In this document: positions 10,756-22,149 of the stretch, piece after piece
Layout of the letters: each line of letters begins with the position of its first letter
Position numbering within the stretch: the stretch's first letter is position 1
Assembly (NCBI GenBank): GCA_022432975.1
Contig: CM039511.1
Span: 18,130,557-18,194,556, forward strand
Direction: 5' to 3'
DNA from: Begonia masoniana
Lineage: Eukaryota; Streptophyta; Magnoliopsida; Cucurbitales; Begoniaceae
Length of the DNA stretch: 64,000 bases
The notes under the pieces: generated by a model
What the model was told of the DNA's origin: nothing
The model's database searches: none
The model's input: the letters and a program-made list of their open reading frames with translations, nothing else
Position numbers and translations under genes: made by a program

Positions 10756-13700
10756 ATGAAGACTAGGAGTGCAATTAACCGAGAGCTAAACCAAGATATG
10801 AATCAAGAACCGAACCGGGACAATGACATTCCCCAACCCGAGACTCACACCCCACAAGAGGGAGAGTCTAGCATGCAAGGACAGTTAGATGGTCTTAGTG
10901 GAGAAGTTAACCATATAAGCCAACAACTTAAAGACTTAACCCTTAGCATGAAACACATAATGGAAGTCCTTAATACGAGAATTCCAAATGAAGCGACTCG
11001 AGAACCCCTACCTCGATTTAGACCCGGAAATCCTAGGAGACGATTTCAAGAACCATATCCCACCTCGGACGAAGAAAGACCTGAGTATCCTAGGAGAAGA
11101 AATCCGCTTTATGAGGAGGAGGAAGAATGGACCTTAGACGATGAAGAGACTTTTCGACCAAGTAGACGAAAGGATCAAGAGGACCTTAGAAATGTCAAGC
11201 TACATATACCTCCATTTGACGGGACATGCGATGGAGATACCTTTCTAGAATGGATTGATAAGGTAGAGAAAGTTTTCGACTATTATGAGTACTCCGATAA
11301 AGTAAAGATCCAATTAGTATCCGTAGAGCTATCGGGATATGCGGCCCTCTGGTGGTCCAATATTAAGCTCCAAAGACGACGGATAGGAGATACCCCCATT
11401 ACGACATGGAGAGCAATGAAGTCGCTCATGACTAAGAGGTTCATACCCACCCATTACCGTTAAGATCTATTCCTTCAAATCCAAAACCTACGACAAGGAA
11501 CTCGATCCGTTGAGGCTTACCTAGCTGAATTTGAAACTCTAAGGATACGAGTAGATATGGAAGAACCTGAGGAACAAGTTATTGCTAGATTCATTCGGGG
11601 ATTGAATAGAGATATAGGAGACACCGTTGAAATACACCCGGCAGAGTCCTTAGATGCAATTGTTCATATGGCTATGACGATTGAGCGACAGCTCAATAGA
11701 AAGAGGAAATCCACCTACCCTCCTAAGTTTACCCCCAACATTCCACCCAAAGTCACCCCTAAGTCACCCGCGCCAATCAAGCCCTTTGACAAGGCTGAAG
11801 GAAAGAAGCCTTTTAACCCTAGTTGGCCACTTAAGGAGTCCAGTAGCAAAACCTTAGTCGATAAAGCCAACCCACTTAGAGCGAGAGAAATCAAGTGTTA
11901 TAAATGTCAAGGTCTAGGTCATTATATGGCTCAATGTCCGAATCGACGGGTGATGATTATCAAGGAAGATACGGGAGAGGTTGAGAGTGAGGATGACCAC
12001 GAGGTAGGAGTAGAGGACAAAGATGTCGAGGAGAGTGACACTGAGGATGAAGTCGTGCGCGCTCCTGAGGGACCCTTGTTGATGGTTAGGAGACGAGTCC
12101 TTGTGACTAAGAATTCAGGAGAAAATTGCCAACGTGAGAATATCTTTCATAGTAGATGTGTTATCAAGGATAAGATATGCTCTTTAATTATAGATGGAGG
12201 AAGTTGTGCCAACGTGGCATCTGATGAGTTAGTTAAGAAGTTAGGATTAGAGACGACTACGCATCCTCACCCTTATAAGTTACGATGGTTAGATGATAGG
12301 GATGATGTTAAGGTCTCTCGACAAGTGAGAGTAGATTTTGCTATGGGAAAGTATCAAGATTCTGTTTTATGTGATGTCGTGCCCATGAGTGCTAGCCACT
12401 TGCTTCTTGGACGACCCTGACAATTTGATCGAAGAGTGAACCACGATGGATATTCTAACTACTATTCCCTTAAGTTTGGTGGTAAAACAATTAAGTTAGC
12501 ACCTTTGACCCCCGAGGAAATATCCAAAGACGATGCCGCTAGAAAAGAAGCGAAGAATAAAGCAAATCTTTTTATGACTAGATCGGAGATAGAGGCATCG
12601 GTGCTTCGAGGAGATCCCATAATCCTTATACTATTTCGAGATAGAGTTATGGAGCTAGGAGTAATCCCTGATCCTGTAAAGAAGTTGCTCAATCAATTCC
12701 AAGATATGTTTCCTGAGGAACTGCCCCAAGGATTACCACCTCTACGTGGTATAGAACATCAAATTGACCTCATACCCGGGGCCACCCTACCTAATAGACC
12801 GGCCTATAGAATGAACCCCGAAGAAACCAAGAAACTCCAAGATCAAGTTCAAGATTTATTGGATAAAGGATACATACGAGAGTCCATGAGCCCTTGCGCA
12901 GTTCCCTCGCTATTGGTACCTAAGAAAGACGGCACAATGAGGATGTGTGTTGATAGCTGAGCCGTGAATCAAATTACCGTAAAATATAGATACCCTATTC
13001 CAAGGCTCGAGGATATGTTGGATGAGCTCAGTGGAGCCTCAATATTTTCTAAGGTGGACCTTAAGAGCGGTTACCACCAAATTAGAATGAAAGAAGGTGA
13101 CGAGTGGAAGACGGCATTTAAGACTAAGTACGGGCTTTTTGAGTGGATGGTGATGCCCTTCGGGTTATCTAACGCGCCCAGTACCTTCATGAGACTTATG
13201 CACCACGTGCTGAAAGATTTCCTAGGAAAATTTATTGTTGTCTATTTTGACGATATTTTGGTGTACAGTCTAGACCTCCCACAACACCTTAACCATCTTA
13301 GTGTACTTTTCCAAACCCTACGAAAAGCCCAATTATTTGAAAATTTAAGCAAATGTTCATTCGCGCAAGATAAAGTTTATTTCCTAGGGTTTGTCATTTC
13401 TAAAGATGGTATGGAAGCCGATGTTGACAAGATCAAGGCTATTAAGGATTGGCCTACCCCCAACTCTTTAACCGAATTACGTAGCTTCCATGGTCTGGCC
13501 TCTTTTTACCGGAGGTTCATAAAAGACTTTAGTTCAATAGTCTCACCGCTCACTGATTGCACTAGGAAGGGAAAAGAGTTTACTTGGACCTCGGTTTGTC
13601 AAAAGAGCTTTGAGCTAATCAAGGATAAGTTATGCCACTCGCCTGTTTTAGCACTCCCCGACTTTAACAAGGTATTTGAAATTAAGAGTGATGCTTCCGG

Positions 13701-15513
13701 AGTTGGCATTGGAGTCGTACTCATGCAAGAAGGGAAGCCCATTGCATACTTTAGTGAGAAATTGAAAGGAGCCGTGCTCAATTACTCAACTTATGATAAG
13801 GAATTTTATGCTGTTATTAGAGCATTAGAGCACTGGCAGCATTACCTCTTGTCAAGAGAATTTGTTATCAATACTGACCATCAAGCTTTACGATATATCA
13901 AGGGTCAGCACAAGTTAAACAAGAGGCATGCTAAGTGGGTGGAATTCTTGGAGAGGTTTCCGTACATTCTAAAGTATGTGAAGGGGGAAAATAATGTAGT
14001 CGCCGACGCACTTTCGAGGAAACGCATTCTTCTTACCGAATTAGGGACTCGATTCTTTTGATTTGAATGGATCAAGCATAGTTACGAATCTGACCCTGAT
14101 TTCGGATCTTATTACACCAAGTGCAAGGAAAAGGCTGAAGGAGAATATCGACTTATGGACGACTATTTATTAAGGGCGGGAAAATTATGTATTCCGCAAG
14201 GAAGCTTAAGGCGATGTCTTGTAAAAGAAGCCCATTGTGGAGGATTAGCGAGTCATTTCGGGGAGAAGAAGACCCTCGATATGCTTAAGGAACACTTCTT
14301 TTGGCCACATATGAAAAGAGACGTGCACCGCATGGTGGAGACATGCATCGTGTGCAAGAAAGCCAAGAGTAAGGTTCTACCACAAGGATTGTATATGCCC
14401 TTACCCATTCCTTCACACCCTTGGACTGAAGTTAGTATGGACTTCATTTTGGGATTACCACGAACTGCTCGTAATAAGGATTCGATCATGGTGGTTGTGG
14501 ATCATTTCTCTAAGATGACACATTTCATTCCTTGTGCAAAAACGGACGACGCCTTTTCTATAGCTGACCTATTTTTCAAAGAGATCGTTCGCCTACATGG
14601 TATACCGCATTCCATAGTGTCGGACCGGGACACTAAATTTTTGAGCTCCTTCTGGACCACTTTGTGGAAGAAGTTGGGGACGAAGCTGTGTTTTAGCACA
14701 TCTTTCCACCCCCAAACTGATGGGCAAACGGAAGTTGTTAACAGGACCTTAGGCTCCCTCTTACGCAGTATTGTAGGTAAGAAACTATCCAGTTGGGATG
14801 TAGTCCTTCCCAGATTAGAATTTTCCTACAATCGCACCCTTCATTCCACTACTGAGCAAACGCCCTTTGAGGTTGCCTATGGGTTTAATCCATGTACACC
14901 GTTGGACCTTGTTCCGTTACCCATTAATGAACTGGCCAACCCATCAGGAGCAAACAAGGCTGAACAAATTAAGAAATTACATGAGAACGTGCGTCAAGCC
15001 ATCGAGAAGAGAAATGCGAGCGTGGCCAAACGAGTAAACAAAGGCCGAAAAGAGGTTATCTTCAATGAAGGAGATTTAGTTTGGTTGCACCTACGAAAAG
15101 ATAGATTCCCCGACAAAAGAAAATCTAAACTTCTTCCTCGTGCGGATGGACCCTTCAAGGTGTTGCAGCGGATCAATAATAACGCTTATAAGATTGAACT
15201 GCCTGGAGATTACGGAGTATCGGCAACGTTCAATGTCATGGACCTCTCACCCTATATAAGCGATGAAGAAAACTCCGATAGGCCTGATTTAAAGGATTTG
15301 AGGTCAAATCCTCAATCACCTGGGGAGGATGATGTGCCCCGTAGGCCCATTACACGATCCCAGACCCGAGTTCACAATTTGACTAACACACTTGTCTCTT
15401 TTGTAGGTCATGGTTCGTGTGAAGACTTGGAGGACACCGTGGACGACTTGAAGTGGGAGATTAAAGATGGAGACGTTGACCAACCGAAGCATCTCCTCAT
15501 GTGGAAAGACTAA
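10756..15513 (+). pseudogene. CRM-like gag-pol polyprotein (nested A), four nonsense codons
   Basis: One reading frame of about 1586 codons with no frameshift, broken only by stops at 11461-11463, 12418-12420, 12958-12960 and 14059-14061. Order of parts: acidic Gag with a Retrotrans_gag core (around WWSNIK, codon about 200), CCHC knuckle CYKCQGLGHYMAQC (codon 381 on), protease LIIDGGSCANVAS (about 478), RT with YFDDILVYS (codon 830), RNase [14 protein letters not shown] (about 977), integrase zinc region (from about 14230) and D,D35E core ([20 protein letters not shown]), then a chromovirus-like tail (GPFKVLQRI). The last 184 bp lie inside the 3' LTR. A single frame killed only by substitutions points to recent decay, possibly by cytosine deamination for some sites. 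Confidence 0.9.
15319..15329 (+). promoter_or_regulatory. Polypurine tract of the nested CRM-like element A
   Basis: cctggggagga lies directly against the 3' LTR start (15330). It is embedded in the pol coding frame. Confidence 0.7.
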
Positions 15514-16341
15514 AGGCCCTTTAATGCTCACATGTGAATTTGTCTTCCCGAGCTTTAATATTTGTTGCTTTTTTGAAATTTCAAACTTATTGGCAAACGT
15601 TGGCCTTCTTGTTTAAACTTTATTAGATGCATGCTAGGATTAGATGCATGTTAGGATTATATGGATGTTAGGATTAGATGAATGATAGGATTAGTTGGTG
15701 GCTTGGTTTGGCCCATTGAAGTTGAAGACATGCCCAAGCCAAAGCCCAAGCCCAAGCCCAAGCCCAAGCCCAAGCCCAAGCCCAAGCCCACCATTAGGTC
15801 TATATATTCATGGCATTGGTGTTTGTAACTTTTTTGGTTGATTTATGAGCACCCACGGATTTCTCTCTCAATAGAAGAAGAAGCTTGGAGCAAAGAGCTT
15901 CCAAGGTAAGCTCGGTTGACAACAACCGAGGGGTTGCGCCCCCGAACCATTCTTCTAGCTTGGTAGCTAGTTGGAGTGGATTTTGCCACCTCCTTCTCCA
16001 CTCTTTTGAGAGCGGAAAACAGCAAGGAGTGGCCTTAACCGATTCCTTGAATCGAGTTATCTTCCTTGGAAGAAACTCTTGCCGGAAGCTCCATTGAAGC
16101 ACCCACCTGCCGATTCTCGGAAAACATTATATAAATCCTTCATCTTAACGAATCTGGACCACGATTTTCACCAGCACACACCTCACTCACTTCACAAGAT
16201 TCACCTAAAATTTCATTAAATTTCGAGCACGTTTGATATTTCTTTTACATTTTCCACTCTCGGTTTTCTCGGATTTGTGTCACCCGGAGCTAACGGTCTT
16301 CTTCGAGTTCTTGAGTCCTATTTGCAGGTCGGAGCTCATCA
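15330..16341 (+). repeat. CRM-like 3' LTR (nested A)
   Basis: Nearly identical to 8617-9610. The main differences are the AAGCCC array (8 perfect units here, 6 in the 5' LTR), a 12-bp segment near 15608 and single-base changes. It carries the last 184 bp of the pol frame and a TATA-like tatatatt at 15801-15808. It is followed by the TSD ATTAG at 16342-16346. Confidence 0.9.
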
Positions 16342-16346
16342 ATTAG

Positions 16347-16806
16347 GTATTCGCCATACCGGTTAGTTTTTGGTAAAGCCTGTCATCTTCCGGTGGAATT
16401 GGAGCATCGAGCTTTATGGGCTATTAAAAAGATTAATATGGAGTTCCCAGCAGCTGGCGAAACTAGACTATTGCAGTTAAATGAGCTTGATGAATTTCGA
16501 CGAGAAGCTTATGAGAATTCGCGAATTTATAAAGAAAAGACTAAGGCGTGGCACGATAAACATATTGTATTGAAAGAATTCATTCCAGGCCAGCAAGTGT
16601 TATTATTCAATTCTCGACTTCGGTTATTTCCTGGAAAACTCAAATCACGATGGTCCGGTCCATTCACGGTTATTCAAGTGTTCCCTCATGGAGCTGTTGA
16701 AATTAAAGGTGACGATCAATCTACTTTCAAGGTTAATGGTCAAAGATTAAAACCGTATTGGGGGGGTGTATTCGAAAGTGCAAAGTCTGTTCTCCTTCTC
16801 AATTAA
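16347..16806 (+). pseudogene. Athila integrase C-terminal part, copy A
   Basis: Continuation of the Athila pol frame after the nested insertion. It covers the C-terminal, DNA-binding part of integrase (visible: [48 protein letters not shown]), ending at TAA 16804-16806. Just inside the segment one base is missing relative to the conserved frame (around 16347-16352). The same defect is present in copy B (about 34491), so it predates the split of the copies. Confidence 0.85.
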
Positions 16807-17812
16807 TTAGGATGCCGCATATCGTCAAGCTGATGATGTTAAAACACGCACTCGGTGGGAGGTAACCCATTAATTATTTATTTTTTTTTAATTTTTTTTA
16901 ATTTTTTTATATTTTATTTTTTTTTCTTCTTTCTTTTCCTTTACTTTTATTTCTTTATTTTCATTTTTTTTCTTTGCATTTTACGTTTGCAATTTTTTTA
17001 TTTTATTTTGTATTTTTTTAATTTACTGTTATTAGTACTTTATATTATTAAAAAAAAAATAAAATAAAAATAAAAAAATAAAAAAAAGGTTTCGCGTTTT
17101 CAAAAACAGAGGGGGTGGCGATGGCTCGCCACAATTGTGGCGACCATTCGCCACCTCTATTATTTACTAACGAAGCCCCGATTTCTTTGAGCCCTAGAAT
17201 TTTCGCCCATTTTCTCCCTCGCGATTATTCGCCACCCGCGTATCCCTACTTTCCTCGCCTTCTTCAGCGATTTCTTCACGCGCTCGCCCACACCAACAGG
17301 TATACCTCTTCTCGAGCACTTGTTTCTACTCCATCACACTTGGGTATTTTCTGCTTTGTTTCCAATCGTTATCGGCATTGCTCTCGTTCGGGTTATTCTC
17401 TGGCATTTTTGAGATTGTTTTCACTTGCTCTATATTGTTGTCAGTTAGAGCATCATAGCTTGTCATTTTTGGGGAAGTAGTTCTGGTTATTATCTAGTTA
17501 GGTCATTCTGTGTAATATTTTGAGCATATGATAACTATCGACTTGCTGTGATCTTCTAATTGCCAGTGCTTTAGTACTTGTGTTTCATTTTGAGGTGGTT
17601 CGGGTTATTGTTATGCTGTGGTTCCACAATTTTGATGCATGCCCACCAACTGTTTGAGGATTTGTCTGAATCAACTGAATCTTTTCCTTATGCATTGTGT
17701 GTCTTCCATATTTTGACCAGATTATCTAATATGTCTAATTATTCGATGGGTGTGTATTGTGGGTTGGATGGTGTGTTTCTCTTTTGTTGCAGTAACAGGA
17801 CACATATTTTGA
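16807..17812 (+). other. Spacer and leader upstream of the Athila env-like ORF, copy A
   Basis: No convincing gene. 16865-17085 is a T-rich then A-rich low-complexity tract; the phenylalanine-rich frame through it is an artefact of composition. 17112-17153 is a near-perfect 42-bp palindrome built from GGTGGCGA and TCGCCACC arms. The rest up to the ATG resembles an intron-like leader: an acceptor-like tttgttgcag lies at 17783-17792, shortly before the ORF. Confidence 0.6.
17112..17153. repeat. Near-perfect 42-bp palindrome
   Basis: Two GGTGGCGA/TCGCCACC stem units stand head to head around an AATT centre. The same arms occur repeatedly in the Athila LTRs. Copy B keeps only one unit (35294-35313), consistent with a 22-bp deletion between TGGCGA repeats. 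Confidence 0.8.
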
Positions 17813-19144
17813 GTGTCATTCAACATGCCACCAAAACGTTCAAGAGCCAATACTTCTTCCGTCTCATTCAGCCCTATCCAGCATTCATTTATCAGTCCCG
17901 CTGCGGCTAATTATTTCAAGGATTTTATGACAAAAGACAAGGCCATTATCTGCGAAGTTCAATTCCAGCCAGATCGCAACGATGGAGATATTTTGGCTAT
18001 GCTTCAACAGCGAGGATGGGAATCCATTGCAGTGTTAGGAGGGGATGCGAATGTGAACGCTGTTCGCGAATTTTATGCTAATCTCAAGGCAGCCAACATT
18101 GATGCGCCTGTCAAAGTACGAAATAAATTCATCAACTTTTCAGCCGAGGCCATCAACACTCATTTAGGCCTCGACAACGACACACCTAATGATTTTCAGA
18201 CAATGCTGGATGCCGGGCCAGATTTTGAGTTAATTCTCCGAGAGATGGGCCACCGGGGCTCCGCCTGAATTTATTCAACACAAGATCCAACAAGACCAAT
18301 CCACATCATCTCGAGCTGCCTCAATAAGTATGCTCAAGCTTGGTGTAAGTTTCTCCAGGGCAACTTGATGCCCACATCTCAAAATTCGCAATTGACAAAG
18401 GAGCGAGTGGTCTTGCTCTACTGCATTCTCACGGGGCGCTCCATTAACGTCGGGCAGATTATACATCAAAATATTCTAGCTTGCGCCAAAGGCTCGACCA
18501 CTAGCGGACACATTCATCCAGTGCTGATTACACAGTTATGCGCCGCCGCCAATGTCCCCATGAGCTCCAATGACGAACCCTGGCTGCAGCAAGCTCTGTA
18601 TGGCTCTTCCAATATCTCCAACATAACCAATTGGCCGTACGGGGAAGCCCGAGCCAGTGGATTAGGATTCGATGAACATGACGAAAATGCGGTGATTCCT
18701 CATCAGCCATTGCCGATGCCTCGCGTACGGCGGTATCCTCAGCCTTCATTTTTTACATTTGTACATCCTGAAGTGGCACGCGAACGTGACACTCGTCGTG
18801 AGGCTCGCACGAAACATCGCTATGAAAATCAGCCTGTTGCACCACCCACCATCGGTGCCCCCTCTTCATCCATGCCTCCTACCACTTATACACTTGATGA
18901 TGTGGGACGAATGGTGGCCAATCTGACTACTCAACATGAGAGACTCCACGCTCGGCAAACCCGTTTGGAGCAGCGCTTTTTGGATCACTCCCTATTTATA
19001 GCGTAGTATATTGAGGCACGCAATGCTCCTCCTGGATCGTCATCTCAATCAGCACCTCCTTTCCCTACTTATCCAGCGCATTTATTGCAACCATTTCCCG
19101 ATCCACACGACAATGATGAGGATGACGTGCCGGGCTCTCCATGA
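17813..19144 (+). pseudogene. Athila env-like (post-pol) ORF, copy A
   Basis: A frame of 444 codons from the ATG at 17813 (a second ATG at 17825 gives MPPKRSRA). It resembles the plant 'putative transposon protein' found after pol in Athila elements. The visible conserved part is NYFKDFMTKDKAIICEVQF, then KFINFSAEAINTHLGL, and the tail is proline-rich and acidic. Two nonsense codons (TGA 18266-18268, TAG 19004-19006) break it. Copy B reads TGG and CAG at these places and has different stops. No signal peptide or clear membrane anchor is visible, so 'env-like' rests on position only. Confidence 0.75.
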
Positions 19145-20633
19145 GGTATGTATTTCTTTTTCATATTTTTCTTGTATGCTGTGACAACATTGAGGACACT
19201 GTTGATTTTAAGTTTGGGGGTGTTTATGTTTTGTTAGCCTCAATTCTTTTTCTGCTTTGTTGATATGACATGGTTATGCATTCTGAAATGGTTAAGGTGT
19301 CGATGATGATTGAAATAGAAATAGATTCATGCTTAAATTCCTTGAGAAATGCTGAGTAAAAGAGTAATTTGTCTTAGTTGCATTGATCAAAGCTTACATA
19401 GTTATTTTCACAAATCTGAACACGTCTCATTCTTGTTTGATTTTATTTGTTGGTGATATTTTTGTAGTCTACTAAGAGTGAAACCCAGATATTGTAAGGG
19501 AGTGAACGAGAGTAAACACGGTAAGGGAGAGTAACTCCAGTCAAATGCATTGATAGTGAGGACCCTGAGAGAAAAATCATTCGTAGTTTTGTCTACCATC
19601 CTCGAATGTGAATTGATATTTTTCAGAAACAAGAGAATGATTTAGGCCATCTTTGAACCGTTTGAGCCTTCTGAGCCTACCTTGCTGTGTCATTTAATGA
19701 CACTCATAGTCACCCTTTTGAGCCTATTATTTACAATTCATTTGTCACCTGAAATTAGCCTAGCCTTATATATTTTTCTTACCTTATTTATTGAGCACGG
19801 AGATATTGATCTAAATTAACGGAAAGTTGGAGGAAATGGTGAAAAATAAAGAGTTACTCCTTTGTCATTGGTTTCGTGTTAGAACATTAAGTTGTCGTTA
19901 TTTTGTTAAAAAAAAAAAAAGCAAGTTTGAACAGTTTAGCTTTCGTTCTGGTTTTATCTTATGCAATTATTATGTTTGTAGTGATATTGTGTTGTAACAA
20001 TGACAAAGGAGTTAAGATGGGTGATATTGAATAGAGTAAGTTTGGGGGTGAACAATTAGAAGAAAGTTTGAGTGAGTTCTGCAAGCTAGTAAGTGAAAAT
20101 AAGAAAGTTTTGAATGGGTGAAATAAGGAGGAATGAGTGGTGCTCTAAATATTCGCTTGAATCCATCAAATTCCTACCCCTTAACCCGGCCTTTCATTAC
20201 AAGCTTGTAAAGACCTAATGACTTTTGTCTTGATTTATGGATATTTGCTATTAGTTGGATAGTGGACAAAGCTGATGAATGATAGAGTGAATGGAGTGAA
20301 ACCGAGTGAAATAAGAATGATATCCTTACCTATAGCTACATTAGTTGAACCGACAATTAGAAGAGAATGAGAATGAACGCACACACACACGAAGATTTCT
20401 AAGTGAGTTATTTTCAATGCGCTAATATGAATTATGTCTTTTGCAAGGTGTTTAACTTGGTGTTTTAGTATGGATCTATTTCAAGCTGAGACGAATTACC
20501 GAAAACCCTGATTAAGATTCTTTTACCAATGTTATATTTTATCGAGCAGATTTCAAATTAAGATTATATATTTGTGTTGACTGAATTATATTTTGTTCGC
20601 TTGAGGACAAGCTTCCATTCAAGTTTGGGGGTG
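19145..20633 (+). other. Athila 3' untranslated spacer with three PPT-like motifs, copy A
   Basis: About 1.5 kb without a gene. The 13-mer aagtttgggggtg occurs at 19210-19222, 20038-20050 and 20621-20633. Only the last abuts the 3' LTR and is the expected polypurine tract. The spacer also holds an A-run (19909-19920) and a CA dinucleotide run (20380-20389). Confidence 0.75.
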
Positions 20634-22146
20634 TGATAAGTGTGGATTTTACACACTTATTTATACTCTTTAGACTTGATTTGGTAAGTTTATCTCAAGT
20701 GTTTGGAAGAATTTGATGTATTTTGTGTAAGTGTGCAGAAAATCAATTTAAAACAGGGAGATTGAATATAAAAAGTTGAAGAACAAGAAAGGAAGCAAAG
20801 GAGAGAAAAGAAGGAGGTATAAAATAGAAGAAGAAACAAGAGAAGAAAAGAATTGAATTGAGAGCCAGGAAAGGAGGCGAATGATCACCTTTATTCTAGC
20901 GATCATGCACTTTATGAGATATTTTTACAGAGAAGGTGGCGATTGCTCGCCACCTTCAAGCGATCACTCGCCATAAATACGAAATCTTTGGAAGATGGCT
21001 ACAAGAAACCAGAGAAGGTGGCGATTGCTCGCCACCTTCAAGCGATCACTCGCCACTAGAGAAGAAAATCTGACGCGATTGATGTTGGCGATTGAGCTAT
21101 GGCGATCGAGACATAAAACAGGTGGCGACTAATCGCCACATTTCAGACGATTAATCGCTACATATGAATTCAATTTTAGAAAGGTTTCTGATTTTTATCT
21201 TAGCCGTCAACGCAAAAAGCCTTAAAATCTGAACCATTGATCAGTTGAAAAGGAAATAAAAACCTAAAGATTATTGAGAGAATTCATTCGGAGACTGAGC
21301 GCAACAAGCAGAGGCGATTTCTGGAGGCACCTTTCAGAGGCGATTTCTACGATTCAACCATAGTTTTTCCCACTTTTTAAATTTCAATTATGAATTTTAT
21401 TAATATTATTTTTGTTTTTAATTTATCTAGCATGAACTAACTTTTCTACTAGGGCTACGATGTAGCCAGATGATATTTATTTCATGTTCTTCGTTTAATT
21501 ATATTTATTGAGTATTTCTTTCAATATTGTTGGCACATTTAATTTCTGTTCTTAAAGCTTGTAAATTTCTGGCCAATCTTTACTTGATGTTTGGGATGTT
21601 TTGAGACCGAGAGGTGATAAATATCCGTGCACTAAAATTAATGTCATTAATATATGTAGGCTAGAGATAGTTACGGTATTGGTGTTATCACTGTGATTTC
21701 TTGATTTATTTGTATTTGATTAATGTAGGATTTGAGACTGAGAAGTGATAACCCATTAATCAAATAAACTACGCAATGCTCGAGAGAGATTGTGATAGAA
21801 TTTAGTGAAATCGATCATCAACATAGGAAGAATATTTATGAATATAATTGCGAAGGACTGAAATAAATATTGTCTTGGTGAAATCGTAGTACCTAGGTTT
21901 TTATCAATTTGATTTAATCTCAGTTTATTTGTTTTGCTATTTTAATTTAGTTTATTTTTATTGTTTTAATTATTTTAGTTGTTTATTTTAATTTCAATCC
22001 TTGAAAACCATAAAAATGTGTGTTCAATTTAGAATTAAGATTAATTATTTCGATTATTAATTAACAAGTCCTCGTGGGTTCGACACTCTGTTTATCACTA
22101 TATTACTTGTTACGACTCGTACACTTGCGAACTATTTTTCACAACA
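20634..22146 (+). repeat. Athila 3' LTR, copy A
   Basis: 1513 bp, tgataagtg...cacaaca. Palindromic GGTGGCGA-type stems lie at about 20934-21060 and TATA-like tataaaata at 20818-20826. It includes the 95 bp missing from the 5' LTR. Host sequence follows at about 22150. Confidence 0.9.
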
Positions 22147-22149
22147 AGT

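Larger units (their letters stand above)
8617..16341 (+). mobile_element. CRM-like Ty3/gypsy element nested in Athila, copy A
   Basis: A complete 7.7 kb element bounded by LTRs 8617-9610 and 15330-16341, with a perfect 5-bp TSD ATTAG (8612-8616 and 16342-16346). The same site is uninterrupted in copy B (ATTAG once, at 34484-34488). It has an iMet-type primer site, one gag-pol frame and a polypurine tract. The C-terminal end of pol runs into the 3' LTR. That property, plus the Gag and integrase wording, suggests the CRM group of chromoviruses (inference). The two LTRs are very similar, so the insertion is recent. Confidence 0.9.
2334..22146 (+). mobile_element. Athila-type Ty3/gypsy LTR retrotransposon, copy A
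   Basis: Two LTRs (2334-3748 and 20634-22146) enclose, in order, a tRNA-Asp primer site, gag, a protease-RT-RNase H-integrase frame, a long spacer, an env-like ORF, a second spacer and a polypurine tract. Athila is assigned from the RT/integrase wording (for example [22 protein letters not shown]), the tRNA-Asp primer site and the extra ORF between pol and the 3' LTR. The length is about 12.1 kb once the nested CRM element (8617-16341 plus TSD) is removed. No 5-bp TSD is evident: ATGGG precedes the element and AGTTT follows it. All its genes are broken. Confidence 0.9.

Noticed and set aside
16855..17067. Phe-rich frame resembling a transmembrane peptide
   Set aside because: It is a T-rich low-complexity tract whose length and frame differ in copy B (35020-35270).
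17813..19144. Calling the post-pol ORF a true envelope gene
   Set aside because: No signal peptide, fusion region or transmembrane anchor is visible. Only the position after pol suggests env, so it is left as env-like.
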